This document shows, in pieces, positions 22,059-34,138 of a stretch of 64,000 nt of DNA (the stretch's first letter is position 1; every line of letters starts with the position of its first letter). The notes beneath the pieces are model-generated. The model did not search any database, was not told the origin of the DNA, and saw only the letters and a list, made by a program, of their open reading frames with translations. The stretch spans positions 30,371,849-30,435,848 of the forward strand of contig JAOANR010000005.1 in the NCBI GenBank assembly GCA_030278955.1, read 5' to 3'. Source of the DNA: Hygrophila difformis. Lineage: Eukaryota; Streptophyta; Magnoliopsida; Lamiales; Acanthaceae. Made by a program: the position numbers and the translations under genes.

Positions 22059-22070
22059 TGGTATCAGATC
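22059..22070 (+). other. Element 4 primer binding site (tRNA-Met)
   Basis: TGGTATCAGATC begins 11 bases after the LTR end and has one mismatch to the usual TGGTATCAGAGC. Confidence 0.82.
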
Positions 22071-23715
22071 TGGATTAGGCCTAGTTTTTATTTCCATTAT
22101 ATCAAAAATCCCAAAATAGTGTTTGTTCTTGAATACCCATTATCCTGTTTACTGTTCCATCAAATTTCGTGCCTTAGATCTTGATGTTTCTCAAATCTGA
22201 TTGCATATTTGTGTTTGTTGAGCTGATTACATAGAGATTCATATAATGTTCTCTTGATTTGGCCAAGTATTGAGTGAGATATGAATATTTTGGATTTCTA
22301 GAGTGTTCTTGTCAAACTCATATATTTTGTTATATCTTGCCTTGTGTGTCTTTCGATTCCGTGTTTTTGTGCTTAATTTGGATTGACATTTAAGTTTTAA
22401 GTGCTAATTGGTATTATATGCTTGATGAATCCTCATTGAGTGTAGTCCGAGAGATTTGGGTTTTTGAATGTTCTTGAATGTTCTTGAGATTCTTAGGAAT
22501 ATTCATATTGTTCTTGATAAAGGTGGTTTTTTGATTTGTTAGGGTTTTGGGGAGTGTTGTTTTTGTTTTCTTGGGAGACAAGTGAGTTTAGGGTAGTACA
22601 CGCGTGTAGTGGAGCATTAATTTTCTGCCAATTATGTTGGAACAACTCGAGTGGGTCATTGTCAAGGTGAAAGAGACACAATCAATTCGGTCTCTCACCA
22701 ATTCGGTATACATTGCAATTCGGCCTTTCATCAATTCGGTCTATTCGTCTTTGAAACCGAATTGCACTGCCAAAGAGCCAAACATTCCAAAATTCATCAA
22801 GTGTTGGTCACCAATTCGGTCTATATTCACCAATCTGGTCTATATTGCCCAATTCGGTCTATATTGCCCAATTCGTTCTAGACCACCAAATTCGGTCTAT
22901 CTGCTTTTAAACCGAATTGACACCTCTTTGGTCCAGAAAAATTCCCAAGTTCAAATCCAATTCGGTCTATTCCAATTTGGAATACACTAGACCGCCCCAC
23001 TTGTGTAGACCGAATCCCAATATCAAAATTTCAAAATGTTCCAAGTCTTTGGGTATTGCATATTTTTGCATATTAATTCCTACTGTACGACTTCACTGAA
23101 TTTAATCACGAACAATCTATCGGGTTGAAGTTCCGTCAGTGTTCGCACTTGACATTGGAATTCCTCAAGGAATAAGTGCTTGCACTGTTCCGCTGATTCA
23201 GTTCACAAGTCACAGGGTTGAAGCTCCGTCTGCAATTGCAGATAGTGGAGTTCCTCAACAGTAATTATTACCGAGATTGTTTTCCGACAGTTTGGTGATA
23301 GTTATTTTGGGGGTGTGTGAGTGAGGCAGATATTTTTCTTCCGAGCATTTTTATTTGCGAGGTTTCTACTTACACTTCTAAATTGTGAGGATTGAGGATA
23401 TTTGTTGCATAGCTAATTAGCATGGTAAACTGATTAATTGATTCAGATTGAACACTCCACACACAACTCTGAGCTTTTATTTGATAGAGTCGAACTGTGC
23501 ATTATGTTTCTTGCACTGAGCGTCCAAACTGTTTTCTCACCCCTGATAGTTGGTTGATCTATACGATTGAGCACATGGCGGCTTGTCAAGCCCCAACTGG
23601 TGGAGAAGTGGACTCAGTGAGAGATACACTTTTTGAGATCACTCTACAAATTTTCTGTCTGTTTTCACTAACCATTCTATACGTATATCTAGTTTTCTCT
23701 GTTTTCTGATCTGAT
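22071..23715 (+). other. Element 4 leader with a second hairpin cluster
   Basis: A 1.6-kb untranslated stretch between primer binding site and gag. From 22683 to about 23017 it repeats the AATTCGGTCTA motif seen in the LTR, in more degenerate form. At 23123-23260 two diverged copies of a segment starting GGGTTGAAG and ending GAATTCCTC or GAGTTCCTC lie in tandem. I see no ORF with known content. Confidence 0.7.
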
Positions 23716-25241
23716 ATGGCAGGCAATAGTGATCAAAGGTTTGACCAAATCTTGGCTGCCATCCAATCTTTGGCCGAGACCACTGCTCGAAGGACTGATC
23801 TAGAACCAATGCGCAAGGACATAGCAGACAATGCAACTCGTGTTAATGAGATCACTTAGCGCCTGGATAATCTGACTACCCAAGTAACGAGGGGAGATGC
23901 TTTATGGGTAAACGCATTGCAGTCTCAAGTCTTGCAACAAGTGGATCGAAGGATCGAAGAGGCTCTTCAGCCTACACCTTCACCACAGACCCATACGCCG
24001 GGAAGCACAAGCGGAGTTAACCGGTCAGACATGGAAGAGGCCGAAACTGCCATTGAAGAGCAAGGGATACATTTTGGAACATATGATAGGCGACAAGGTC
24101 CACGTGGTCCAAGGGCTCTAGTCCCAACGCCACGACCTCCGGTACCAACGAATGCTCAATTCCAAGCACCTCCACCTCCACAACCGGCACCAGCCGCAGC
24201 CATTCCTAGGCCACCAGTGCATCAACCGCCAAGACAGAGGCTAGACATGAATCCACCTCCAATGCTCCATCCCGAGGATGACTTTGAGGAGGACCACACG
24301 CGCCGAGCGCATGGAGAACATCACCGAATGGAAGCTGATCTACAGGGGATCAAATTCACTATACCAGCGTTCAAAGGAACAAGTGATCCGGAAGAATTTA
24401 TTGATTGGCGACAGTCTATTGAATTAATCTATGACTGTCAACAATATAATGAATTCACAAAGATCCAATTAGTTGTCTGTGAATTCAAGGACTATGTGTT
24501 ACAATGGTGGCAAAAATTACAGCGCGATACTCAGAGAATGGGAACGCCAGCTATTGCCACCTGGGCTCAATTATCGCATGCTATGGAAAAGAGGTATGTT
24601 CCAAGTAGTTATTTTGATGAGCTATATCTGAAGTTAATTTTTGTGTGCAGGGCAACAGAACTGCTGACGAGTACTACAAGGAATTGGAACGCCTCATGAT
24701 GAGAGCACAGATGAACGAAGATGAACCACTACTGATGGCGAGGTTCAAGAGAGGCTTAAGGAGAGAAGTACTCGCAGAAATCAAGTTAAGAGAATATACG
24801 GGACTAGAACACCTGGTTCAATTAGCCATCGAGATCGACAAGCAACTGAGAGATCGACCAGTCAAATCAACCATCATCTCCAATACCACCAAATATTGGA
24901 CAACTCGATCTAATGAACAGCCGTCTAAGCCTACCGATAAGTACGGAAAGCCCAATGCACCACGGGATGATAGGAGCAACAAGCCTAAGGCCTTCGACAT
25001 GGGCAAGGACTTCAAGGATCCCTACCGATACCGGAAGGACGACCGAGACAAACCCAAGAAGGACGTCAAGGATGTCACCTGTTTCACGTGTGGACAAAAG
25101 GGCCATTATTCCAGAGATTGCTTCAAGAAGGCAAGACGAATGGTAATGATAGAGCAAGGTATATGGAGAGAGGTCGACTCTGATGAAGAATATGACGAAG
25201 CTGAGCTGAACAAGAAGACGATGACAATGAACAATACCTAG
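23716..25241 (+). pseudogene. Element 4 gag, broken
   Basis: The ATG at 23716 opens a gag with a short coiled coil, a Pro-rich linker (about 24110-24270), a retrotransposon gag domain (FTIPAFKGTSDPEEFIDW, then WWQKLQRDTQRM) and a zinc knuckle, CFTCGQKGHYSRDC, near 25080. A TAG at 23857 stops the frame at codon 48, and a frameshift occurs near 24650, after which the frame continues through the zinc knuckle to 25241. The product would package element RNA; this copy cannot make it whole. Confidence 0.85.
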
Positions 25242-25252
25242 ACGAAGGCGAT

Positions 25253-26107
25253 TTGAGCCGAGTAGTCTTGGAGGAGAATGAAGAAGAGTACGTGACCAAC
25301 TTCATAGCAATGAGAGCACTCACAGACGAGAAAAGTGACGAGCCAATGGGCAACATTCCGGAACAAAGGGAGAATTTATTTCATTACCATTCCAAGCTTA
25401 AAGGCAATGTTACCTCATTAATTGTTGACAATAGGAGCTGTATTAATGCTGTCAGTCTTTATACTGTGCGCAGGTTGGGCATCCCCATGCAAGACCACGT
25501 GAAGCCATACAATTTACATTGGATGAACGAGCATGGAGCCACCAAAGTCGCCAAGCAAGCACGGGTACCAATCACTATTGGGCCCTACTCAGAAGACGTG
25601 CTGTGCGATGTAGTTCCCATGACCGCTTGCCATGTGCTACTAGGGAGACCATGGATGTATGACAAGCGCGTAATCTATCGGGGCACCGAGAATGATCTCT
25701 CGTTCCGAGATGGCCAAAATCGAATCACGATGAAGTCACTACCACCCAAGACTGTCAAGATTGATCATCGCAACTTGGTAGAAAACATCCGGAAGGAAGA
25801 AGAGGAGTACAAGAAGAAACAGAAAGGTAAAGGGATTGTAGGTAATACAGACAATTCTAATCAATCTCCATTACTTTTGACAGGAACATAGAGGTGCTTG
25901 CTACTGACGAAGCATGAGCTGGAAGTAGCCATTGAAGAAGCACCCATACCAGGTCACTGTTTCCTTGCTTTAGTTAAACCTATTGAGGAAACTCCTAAGA
26001 ACTCTACTGCTACATTTAACTTGCCTGATGACTTTCGCAGGATGCTAGAAGACAACATGGATGTCTTCCCCGGAGAGCTACCAGCAGGATTGCCCCCTTT
26101 AAGATGA
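25253..26107 (+). pseudogene. Element 4 protease region
   Basis: An aspartic protease fold is indicated by LIVDNRSCINAVS near 25423 and by VLLGRPWMYD further on. The active-site signature is D-N-R-S where relatives have D-S/T/G-G-S/A, so activity is doubtful. A TAG at 25889 and a TGA at 26105 interrupt the frame that leads into RT. It lies in a different frame from the end of gag. Confidence 0.75.
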
Positions 26108-27514
26108 GTAGAGCACAGGATAGATTTCGTGCCAGGAGTATCCATTCCAAATAGGCCTGCCTACCACATAAACACGGACGAGACTAAAGAAGTCCAGGAA
26201 CAAGTCCAAGAACTCTTGGATAAGGGATGGGTTCGGGAGAGTCTATCTCCCTGCGCAGTGCCAGTCCTCTTAGTGCCAAAGAAAAATAGAACGTGGAGGA
26301 TGTGCGTCGACTGCAGAGCTGTCAACGCAATTACAATCAAATACCGCCATCCAATACCACGGCTTGACGATATGCTGGATGAACTTGGAGGAGCGAGCAT
26401 TTTCACAAAGATAGATCAGAAGAGCGGATATCACCAGATTCGTATGCAACCGGGAGACGAGTGGAAAACTGCATTCAAGATAAAATTCGGGTTGTACGAA
26501 TGGCTTGTGATGCCCTTCGGTCTCACAAACGCTCCGTCCACATTCATGAGACTCATGAATGAAACATTAAGAGAGTTCATGGGAAAATTCGTTGTAGTAT
26601 ATTTCGATGATATTCTTATCCGTAGTCACAACGAATCTGATCATATTAAGCATGTTGTGCAGGTGATAATCAAACTAAGGAAAGCTGAGCTGTATGCCAA
26701 CTTCGAGAAGTGCACCTTCCATGTGCCGGAAGTAACTTTTCTAGGATTCGTGGTTGGAAAAGATGGATTGAAAGTAGATGAGTCCAAGATCAAGGCTATT
26801 TCTGAGCGGACTCCGCCCACCAACGTTAATGAAGTAAGAAGCTTCCTAGGCATGTGTGGCTTCTTTCGAAGATTTGTGCCACAATTCAGTATCATCGCTG
26901 CACCCATGACATCGCTACTGAAGAAGGGACTCCAGTTCAAATGGGGAAGCAAGGAGCAGAAGTCCTTCGATGAGCTTAAGGAAAAACTCACCCATGCGCC
27001 GGTGTTAGTTCTACCAAACTTTGACCTTTCATTCGAAATCGAATTTGATGCGTCCGGAACCGGCATGGGCGCGGTACTGTTGCAAGATGGAAGGCCAGTC
27101 GCGTACCATAGCAAAAAATTCGGAGCAGCTCAGCTGAACTACTCCACATACGACAAAGAGTTATATGCTGTGGTGCAAGCTCTACGGACTTGGCAACATT
27201 ACTTGCGTGGGAGGGAATTTGTTATCCATACAGATCACGAGACACTGAAGCACATCCGAGGGCAAGGCCAGTTGAAGAATGCAAGACATGCCCGATGGAG
27301 TTCATTCATAGAATCATTCCCATACGTGATCTGTTATAAGAAAGGAAAGGACAACGTGGTTGCTGATGCCTTATCAAGGAGAATGACTCTAGCAGCTTTT
27401 GCAACCACACACCTGATAGGATTCGAGCACATAAAAGGTTTATATGCTCAGGACGAAGATTTCGGGGAAGTCTACAAGAAGACCGAGAAAATAGCCTTCA
27501 AGGAATTTTCTTAA
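26108..27514 (+). pseudogene. Element 4 reverse transcriptase and RNase H
   Basis: RT motifs are clear: [48 protein letters not shown] and the catalytic YFDD in [12 protein letters not shown] near 26600. RNase H follows with [18 protein letters not shown], the E in [22 protein letters not shown] and VVADALSRR. This segment is open for 461 codons and ends at a TAA (27512-27514); coding continues in the same frame as integrase, so the stop is a mutation. Likely decayed with the rest of the element. Confidence 0.9.
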
Positions 27515-28676
27515 CTGAAAGGTTTTCTGTATCATGGAAACAAACTGTGCATACCAAGAGGGTCCGTCAGAGAGCTATTGATCACAGAGGCTCATTCAGG
27601 AGACATGATGGGACACTTAGATAGAATTTCAACGATGAGTGTACTGACAGAACGTTTCCACCGGCCAGGGATGGAGAAGCAGGTCGCAGACTTCATCAAC
27701 AAATGCATCACATGTCTGAGAGCCAAGTCAACCGCCAAACCTCACGGGTTGTATCAAGCACTGCCAGCACCTGATGGACCATGGATTGATTTATCTATGG
27801 ATTTTGTTTTAGGGTTGCCACGAACTACACGAGCTAAAGACTCTATTTTTGTTGTGGTTGACAGGTTCTCCAAGATGGCGCATTTCATACCCTGTGCCAA
27901 AACAAATGATGCACACCATGTGGCCAAGATATTCTTCAAGGAAGTTGTAAGACTCCACGGTGTGCCAAGGACAATTGTATCCTACCGCGATGCAAAATTT
28001 GTAAGTTATTTTTTGAAATCCTTGTGGTCGAAATAGGGACGAGGCTGTTATTCTCTACCGCTTATCATCCACAGACTGACGGACAAACGGAAGCAGTCAA
28101 TATAATTTTAGGTAATCTGCTTAGGATAATTACTGCTTCCAATAGTAAGAGTTGGGATGAGTGCTTACCTTATATTGAGTTTGCCTATAACCGACATGTA
28201 CACAATGCCACACACATGTCACCATTTGAAGTTGTGTACGGTTTTAACCCACTAACGTGATTGGATTTATTGCCATTGCCTCGCAATGAGCACTTGAACG
28301 TTAATGGCAGGGATAGGGCAAGAGCAATCAAGAAAATGCACAAGGATGTGAAGGACAGTCTCATTAAAGCCGCAGAGGGTTATGCCAAATATAACAATAG
28401 AGGTCGGAAGGAGCTTAAACTGAACCCAGGGGATTGGGTATGGCTGAATTGGAAGAATGAGCGGTTCACAGCAAGCAGGCGCAACAAACTGTCTCCCAGA
28501 GGAGATGGACCATTTCGTGTCCTAGAAAGGATTAATAATAACGCTTACAAATTGCAATTATCTGAGGAATATGGCCATATTAATCCTGTTTTTAATGTTG
28601 CAGATCTGTCGCTGTTCGAGCGGGAGGAGGAAGATGCTGGTCGGTTGATGGATCAACCTTCCCAAGGGGGTGGGGA
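27515..28676 (+). pseudogene. Element 4 integrase, broken
   Basis: The N-terminal zinc-finger region (EAHSGDMMGHLD ... CITCLRAK) is followed by the catalytic core with all three acidic residues present: D in LSMDFVLGLP, D in SYRDAKF and E in TDGQTEAVN. A frameshift near 28030 separates the second and third. A TGA at 28258 precedes the C-terminal part (WVWLNWKNERF, GPFRVLERINNNAYKLQL). The frame runs to the polypurine tract and no chromodomain is seen. Confidence 0.88.
28664..28676 (+). other. Element 4 polypurine tract
   Basis: AAGGGGGTGGGGA directly precedes the 3' LTR start TGGCATGG. Confidence 0.9.
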
Positions 28677-29146
28677 TGGCATGGGAGCCAATTCAACGGT
28701 GGTGACCATTTCGGAGGGACCCTGCTCAAGACAGCGTGCTAAGAGATTCCTGACTGCCATTGCCAAATTGCTTACCGAGGAATCAGATGAATGGGAACCA
28801 TCTAGAAGCCGAACAGACCGAGTCAAAGGGAGCACTGTAATTCAGTGGGAGCAGACCGAACCGGGGCCCAAAACATGGGTCCCACCTTGCTGAACTAAGC
28901 CCGAAGCAGAACAACCTCCGGATGCAACAACAGATGAAATGAGCATGAAGAGGTCAAAAAGAGGGGACCACGGTCAAAGTCAACGCCGGAGTCAACGCCG
29001 CCGTCGCCGGAACTTCACCGGAATCCTGCCAGAATTTGGCCGGAAAAGTCTCCGGTCAACGGCCGGTCAACGCCGGAACAGTGGAAGCCGATGGGACCCA
29101 GTCGGAAGCAAGATGTTCGGACAAGGCAAACCTGGTGCGAATTAAG

Positions 29147-29542
29147 CAATTCGGTCTACCTCAATTCGGTCTAAACCGAATTGCTACATGTAGACCGAAA
29201 TACCCCTCAAGCCTTGAAGAATCCCAGGGAGCCTTCAATTCGGTCTAGGCAATTCGGTCTAAACCGAATTGCCCAGACATTTCGAATTACCCCAGTGCCT
29301 CAAGAGATCCTCCATGTTGATCAATTCGGTCTATCACGTTCGGACTAGACCGAATTGACGAATTCGAATCCGCCTCCCTTCCTCACAGTTCAAGCCAGCA
29401 ATTCGATCTCCAATTCGGTCTACCCTAATTCGGTCTAGACCGAATTGCCTGTCTTATTTCGAATTGAACATTTCGCATTGTTTTGCTGCTTTATTTTTAT
29501 TGCTTTCATCAATTCGGTCTTTTCCCATGTAAACCGAATTGA
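29147..29542. repeat. AATTCGGTCTA hairpin cluster in 3' LTR
   Basis: Counterpart of 21284-21679. Several substitutions have hit the motif here (for example near 29186-29200), while the paired AATTCGGTCTAAACCGAATT units remain. Confidence 0.85.
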
Positions 29543-29586
29543 TCCTAGTTATTTTGTACTTGTTTAGGGTTTGGGTTTTGGTCACC

Positions 29587-29594
29587 TATAAATA
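29587..29594 (+). promoter_or_regulatory. Element 4 3' LTR TATA box
   Basis: TATAAATA, same context as 21724-21731. Confidence 0.7.
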
Positions 29595-29911
29595 GTGGCT
29601 TACCCCCATTCTTGTAAACACCTTTGAATGATTATACATTTGTTATGAAGTGTTTTCTCTTTGATGTGTTATCCAAGAGCTTTCGAAGGTCATCCTTGAA
29701 TTATCCACCATTGGATTATTCCTTTCAAGCAAGAGGTGTGCTTGATCGTATCGTTCACCACTGGGATTAGTGATCGGGAGAATTGTGGGTGTTGTCAAAT
29801 ACAACCGATTCTCGGATTGGGTTCTCCAACGTGGTAGCCTCGGTATCCATTTTCCTTCCTTTTGTGTTCGTCATTTCCATATCCAAACTAGTGCTTAATC
29901 GATCCATGGCA

Positions 29912-29916
29912 AGATC
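29912..29916. repeat. Right target site duplication of element 4 (AGATC)
   Basis: Pairs with AGATT at 20809-20813, one mismatch. Confidence 0.6.
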
Positions 29917-30119
29917 AGGGCATGCTCCCGAGAATCAGGCTCTAGACCCTGCACACCATCGAGCAAGGGGCTCCTTGCAGAAATGCTGAGAATCGCCACT
30001 GGTGGAGGAAAGCTTCTGTAAGTGTTGGACACTTACAACGACTCATCAACAGCAAGGGGAGAGTCTGCCGGAGCACAGTTTAGAACTGTGAAAGTTGTTT
30101 GGTTTGGGACCAAGAAGTC

Positions 30120-32440
30120 GTCCTCCGCATGAAGACCATTCAAAATAGACCAGTTGTAGCAAAACGTGTAGTTTTGATAAGTCTATTTCGTAGATCTTTT
30201 CTTATTTATGTTACTCGGAATGTAAAGTACTATCTCAAACAGAAGGATAATATTGCTTTAGCTATTTAGTATTGATGTTATGATGTACTAAATTTCCATC
30301 ACTGGCCATTAGTTGGTATACACTTTTGCTTAATATTTTGTTAATATAAGGTCCTTCCCAATTGGGCAACCATTTTCCAAATAAAATCACCTTCGTTGAT
30401 GGTTAATTTTGACGAATTTGTTATAATAACGAGCACTTCTTTGGGATTCTCGAGTAAGATTATCAATCACCTCTAATCGGAGAGAGTCCGCTTGTTCCAA
30501 TTGTTGCATCATTTCTTCTTGATGTTGACTATCTTGAATTGATGCTTGGAGCGTTATTCGCGGACTCGGGACTGATATGTCAACAGGCAGAACTGACTCT
30601 TGACCATAAGTTAACTGGTATACCATAAAACCCGTGGTAGTGCTCTTAGAAGTCCTAATAGCTTACAAGAGTTCGGACAAGAGATCATGCTATTTCTTAT
30701 GGTTTTCCTTGACCATTTTCCTTATGATTTTGATAATGTTCTTATTTGTTGCTTCCGCTTGGCCATTAGCTTGTGCATAATATGGCGATGAATGCAACAA
30801 TCGGATCCCTAGTTTATCCGTGTATTAGACAATTCGGTTTACGATTAACACTGTCCTTTGATCTGTTAGGATAGAATGTGGAATCTCGAACCGATGTACG
30901 ATGTGTTTATCGATGAAACTGATTACCACATCTTGATCCACCATTGTGAGCGGGACAACTTCTATCCATTTGGGGAAGTAATCGGTTGCAACAAATATAT
31001 ACTCTTGAGACTTGCTGGATGGAGGATAAATCCGTCCAATCACATCCATAGCCCAGTCCTTGAATGGCCAAGGCTTAACCAAGTAATTCAAACTTGTTAC
31101 TGGCAAGTGATTTAAATCACAGTTCCTTTGATATGCCGAAGAACCTTTGGCAAATACAATCATTGAACATGGTTGGCCAAAAGTAGCCATACCGTTGAAG
31201 CGTCCATCACATGTTCAATCCTGCACGATGAGCTCCGCATTTGCCTTCATGATCTTCGGCCATTGCTAAATTGGTGTCTTCGGGACTTAAGCATTTTAGC
31301 AGTACACCTTCTAAGGTCCTTTTATAGTGAATTCTATCCTCATATAAGAACCGAAGGGCTTTAGCTTTGATACTTTGGTTATCCGTGCTTGATGGATTCA
31401 GGATATATTAAATAATTTTACTGCGCCAATAACATGGGATACCAACGTTGTTCGTGTCATCGTCGATAGGGCACATAAGTACTTGGCCATTCATGGCTTG
31501 TTTCTCAATTCTTCTTACATCGAGAAGTAAGGAAGCCTTGACCATGTTGACGCTGGGGTTGAGCTATGAAACACGTCATGTGTTTTATATCCCGAGGCAT
31601 GTGGAGCCAAATTATTGGCTTTGTGGTTATCTTCCCAAGGTAAGTATTCGATGGATACATCTAGGATTTGTTCAAGTAATTCCATGACTCTTTCTTAGTA
31701 CCTTGACATACATGGATGTTTGCATTTATACGTCCTGATTACCCAATTAAGCACCAACTGAGAATCACCCCGAATCTTGACCGACTTTGCCTTTCGTAAG
31801 ACTAACTTTCGAGTCTGAGGATCAACACCTCATTTTCGGTAGCTTTGTTGGTCATAAGGTTTAATTCAAGAAATAATTTTATTTCTTCTTGATTTGGGCC
31901 GAGGAGATAGACTCCCGCCCATGACTTGTACTTGTGCTTGATCCGTCGAAATACATGAGCCATGGATGTATTGCAACATACATTTTGCCAATATCTTCTT
32001 CGGGTTCCAGCATTTTTGTATATTCGCCAAGAACTCAGCAGTTATTTGTCCCTTTACGCCCCTGATCGGCACATGTATTAAGGAAAATGTTGTGAGTTTC
32101 AAAGCCAATTCCATTAGTCGACCCTTATGAGTGGGTTTGCTTTACAAGATCGAATTTGAATACGACCTTGGATTCATTTGGTAACATTTAATGTTCTGGT
32201 TTCTTACATGCATAAACTAATGGGAATCATATCTTCTCTGCGATGGAATAGTTGAGTTCGGGCCTGGCTAGTGTCTTACTTTAGTAGTAAACGGCCAGTC
32301 CTTTGCCATCATCCCAGTCTTGGGCGAGAAGTCAACCAATGGTGTGGCTTGATGATGCCACGTATAGTTTAAGCTTGTCCCTCCGAGGGAATATCAATAC
32401 CAGTGGATTGGTTTAAAGCTCTTTTTAATAGATTTATATA
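30120..32440 (-). pseudogene. Decayed Tat-like Ty3/gypsy pol, mirror-image of 18758-20760
   Basis: On the minus strand, from 32440 leftwards, frames carry the end of an RT-linked RNase H (LPRRDKLKLYVA-like and EKI...KKLEHYM-like segments, broken), then VKGQITAEFLANIQ near 32060, a broken archaeal-type RNase H, the integrase core near 31190-30825 (KPWPFKDWAMDVIGRI, VATDYFPKWIEVVPL, HRFEIPHSILTDQ), and the C-terminal part at 30626-30387 (MVYQLTYGQESVLPVDI, YYNKFV). It matches the + strand remnant at 18758-20640 domain by domain, and the similarity extends into non-coding sequence (about 20670-20755 against about 30120-30220 reversed). Stops and frameshifts are frequent. Confidence 0.8.
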
Positions 32441-34138
32441 ATTAATGTATATCCCTAATTTTGGCATTTCTCCATCATTTTATATTTATCAAGATTATGC
32501 CCTAATTTTTATCTCCCACCATCCGCCTCCTCTTCTTTCCAAATCCCAGCCACCATTTTTTCCTTCACCTGCTCCATTCTTGCACCCATAAAATCAACAG
32601 CAATGGAGTTTCACTCAATTCCCTATAAAATAGCCAGGAACAGCAACTCACACAATCAATGAGTCAATGGCAGAGTGACACTCGAATAGAGGCGCCAGCG
32701 GTGACGATCTGCACACGGCAGTGCCGCTGCAAGGGTTGCAAAAGCGGCGGAGGCATCACAGGAGAGGCGCAATGGCAGCGGGGGAGGGAACGCCGCTAGG
32801 ATAGTGACCTCGATCGAAGTCGGCATAGGCTGCGCAATCGGTGGAGTCTGGGCGATGGAGGATGCGTAAGATTGGGTGTGCTTGGACATGTATAAATGCC
32901 GCTGGAGGTTGGAGGGGGTGAATCGGCAGTAAGGTAGAGGTGGATTTTGCGATGCTTTGGGGAAGAGGGTTCTGAAATGGTTGAATTGTTGTTTGATGAA
33001 ATGAAGAGTCAACTGAAAACAACAATAGGTATAGATAGGGAAATAATTGGGGATCTTGGTCCAGTTAGCCTACCCTATGCTTTTCCTTCTCCTGCTTCAG
33101 CCATTGGAATTGGGAAATAGATTTCAGTGAGTATGTGTGCAATTGGAATTGAAGGGATTGTGAAGGAAGCTATGCTAGTTTTCCTGTCATCATGTGCTAG
33201 GTTGTTTGGCATATTAGGATGATCCACATGATCTTTTGTGCTAGTTTACTAATTACTCTTGTTTTAGTGAACTTAGTTTATTTTGATGGAGTTGGGGTTA
33301 ACTTGGTTTATGTGCTAAGTTAATGATATTCTTGTGCTAGTTTGCACATGGGAGAATGGCCATATAGTTACATGACTAGAAAGTGCCTACAATTAGGTGA
33401 AGGAAGTGGTTGGGTAGGTACGACAGTGCTGATGTGATGGAATGAGTTATTTGTTGTGCTGGTTGTTTTGTCATCATATTCTAGTTTGATTGTCATCCTG
33501 TGACTAACTTCTTTTGGATTCATCTGAGACGAAAGGCCACCGGTGATTTTTTTTTTTTAAACTATGGTTTTCTGTAATTAATTGATGAATTATAATTTAT
33601 GGTATGTAAAATTCATTGCTACATTATAGGATTTAAAGATGTGAAGTGAATATTCATTACCATTAACATGAGTCACATAAATGTAAATTTTTTCCCAATA
33701 ATCCAACTAGCACAACTAATATATTACATTATCAGTTTCAGCTCCTGCTGAATATTTGTTGTGCAGCACGCTAACTGCAAGCCACCAACATCACTTCTAA
33801 TTATGGTGAGGGTGTTATGTGGTATTCTCCTTCATACTTCAATGGAGAGAAATCCATTTTTTGTCCCACAGGAATTTTTTCCACCTACTTTTGGTCTCAT
33901 GTTTTGAAATTTTTCACTTTTGGTCCCGTCAAATTGCTAAAGCACCCAAAGATCTATTTTTAAATACAACTACCCGTACCCATTGCCTGGCCCAATTAGA
34001 AACCCTAACCTACCCGACCTGCTAAAACAAATCTGCTAATAAATCTATAACTAAAATTTTTTAAGCAAACAAAAAAGAATCACGAATAAGAACATATTCA
34101 CAGAGAAAGAACCCAAACTCGTATCCATACCCCCAATC
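32441..34138. other. Unassigned region
   Basis: Holds a GC-rich patch (about 32690-32960) within otherwise AT-rich DNA, preceded by a TATA-like CTATAAAATAGCC near 32620. Open frames in the patch on the minus strand show no known domain. The rest, 33020-34138, is AT-rich without recognisable features. Confidence 0.35.

Larger units (their letters stand above)
20814..29911 (+). mobile_element. Element 4: Ty3/gypsy LTR retrotransposon, structurally complete, coding broken
   Basis: Two 1235-bp LTRs flank a primer binding site, a long leader, gag, protease, RT-RNase H, integrase and a polypurine tract in the usual Ty3/gypsy order. The LTRs differ at roughly 27-30 sites by eye (about 2%), so it is clearly older than the elements at the window ends. 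The pol carries several in-frame stops and at least one frameshift. No chromodomain was seen after the integrase. It lies between two Tat-like pol remnants in opposite orientations. Confidence 0.93.
28677..29911 (+). repeat. Element 4, 3' LTR (1235 bp)
   Basis: Same length and ends as the 5' LTR at 20814-22048, with about 2% differences by eye. It carries the same hairpin cluster (29147-29542) and TATA box (29587-29594). Confidence 0.94.

Noticed and set aside
24818..25356. Minus-strand open frames across element 4 gag and protease
   Set aside because: They are antisense shadows of recognisable gag and protease coding sequence.
32656..33025. Minus-strand frames in the GC-rich patch as a host gene
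   Set aside because: No recognisable domain, no clear exon structure, and two overlapping frames of similar quality.
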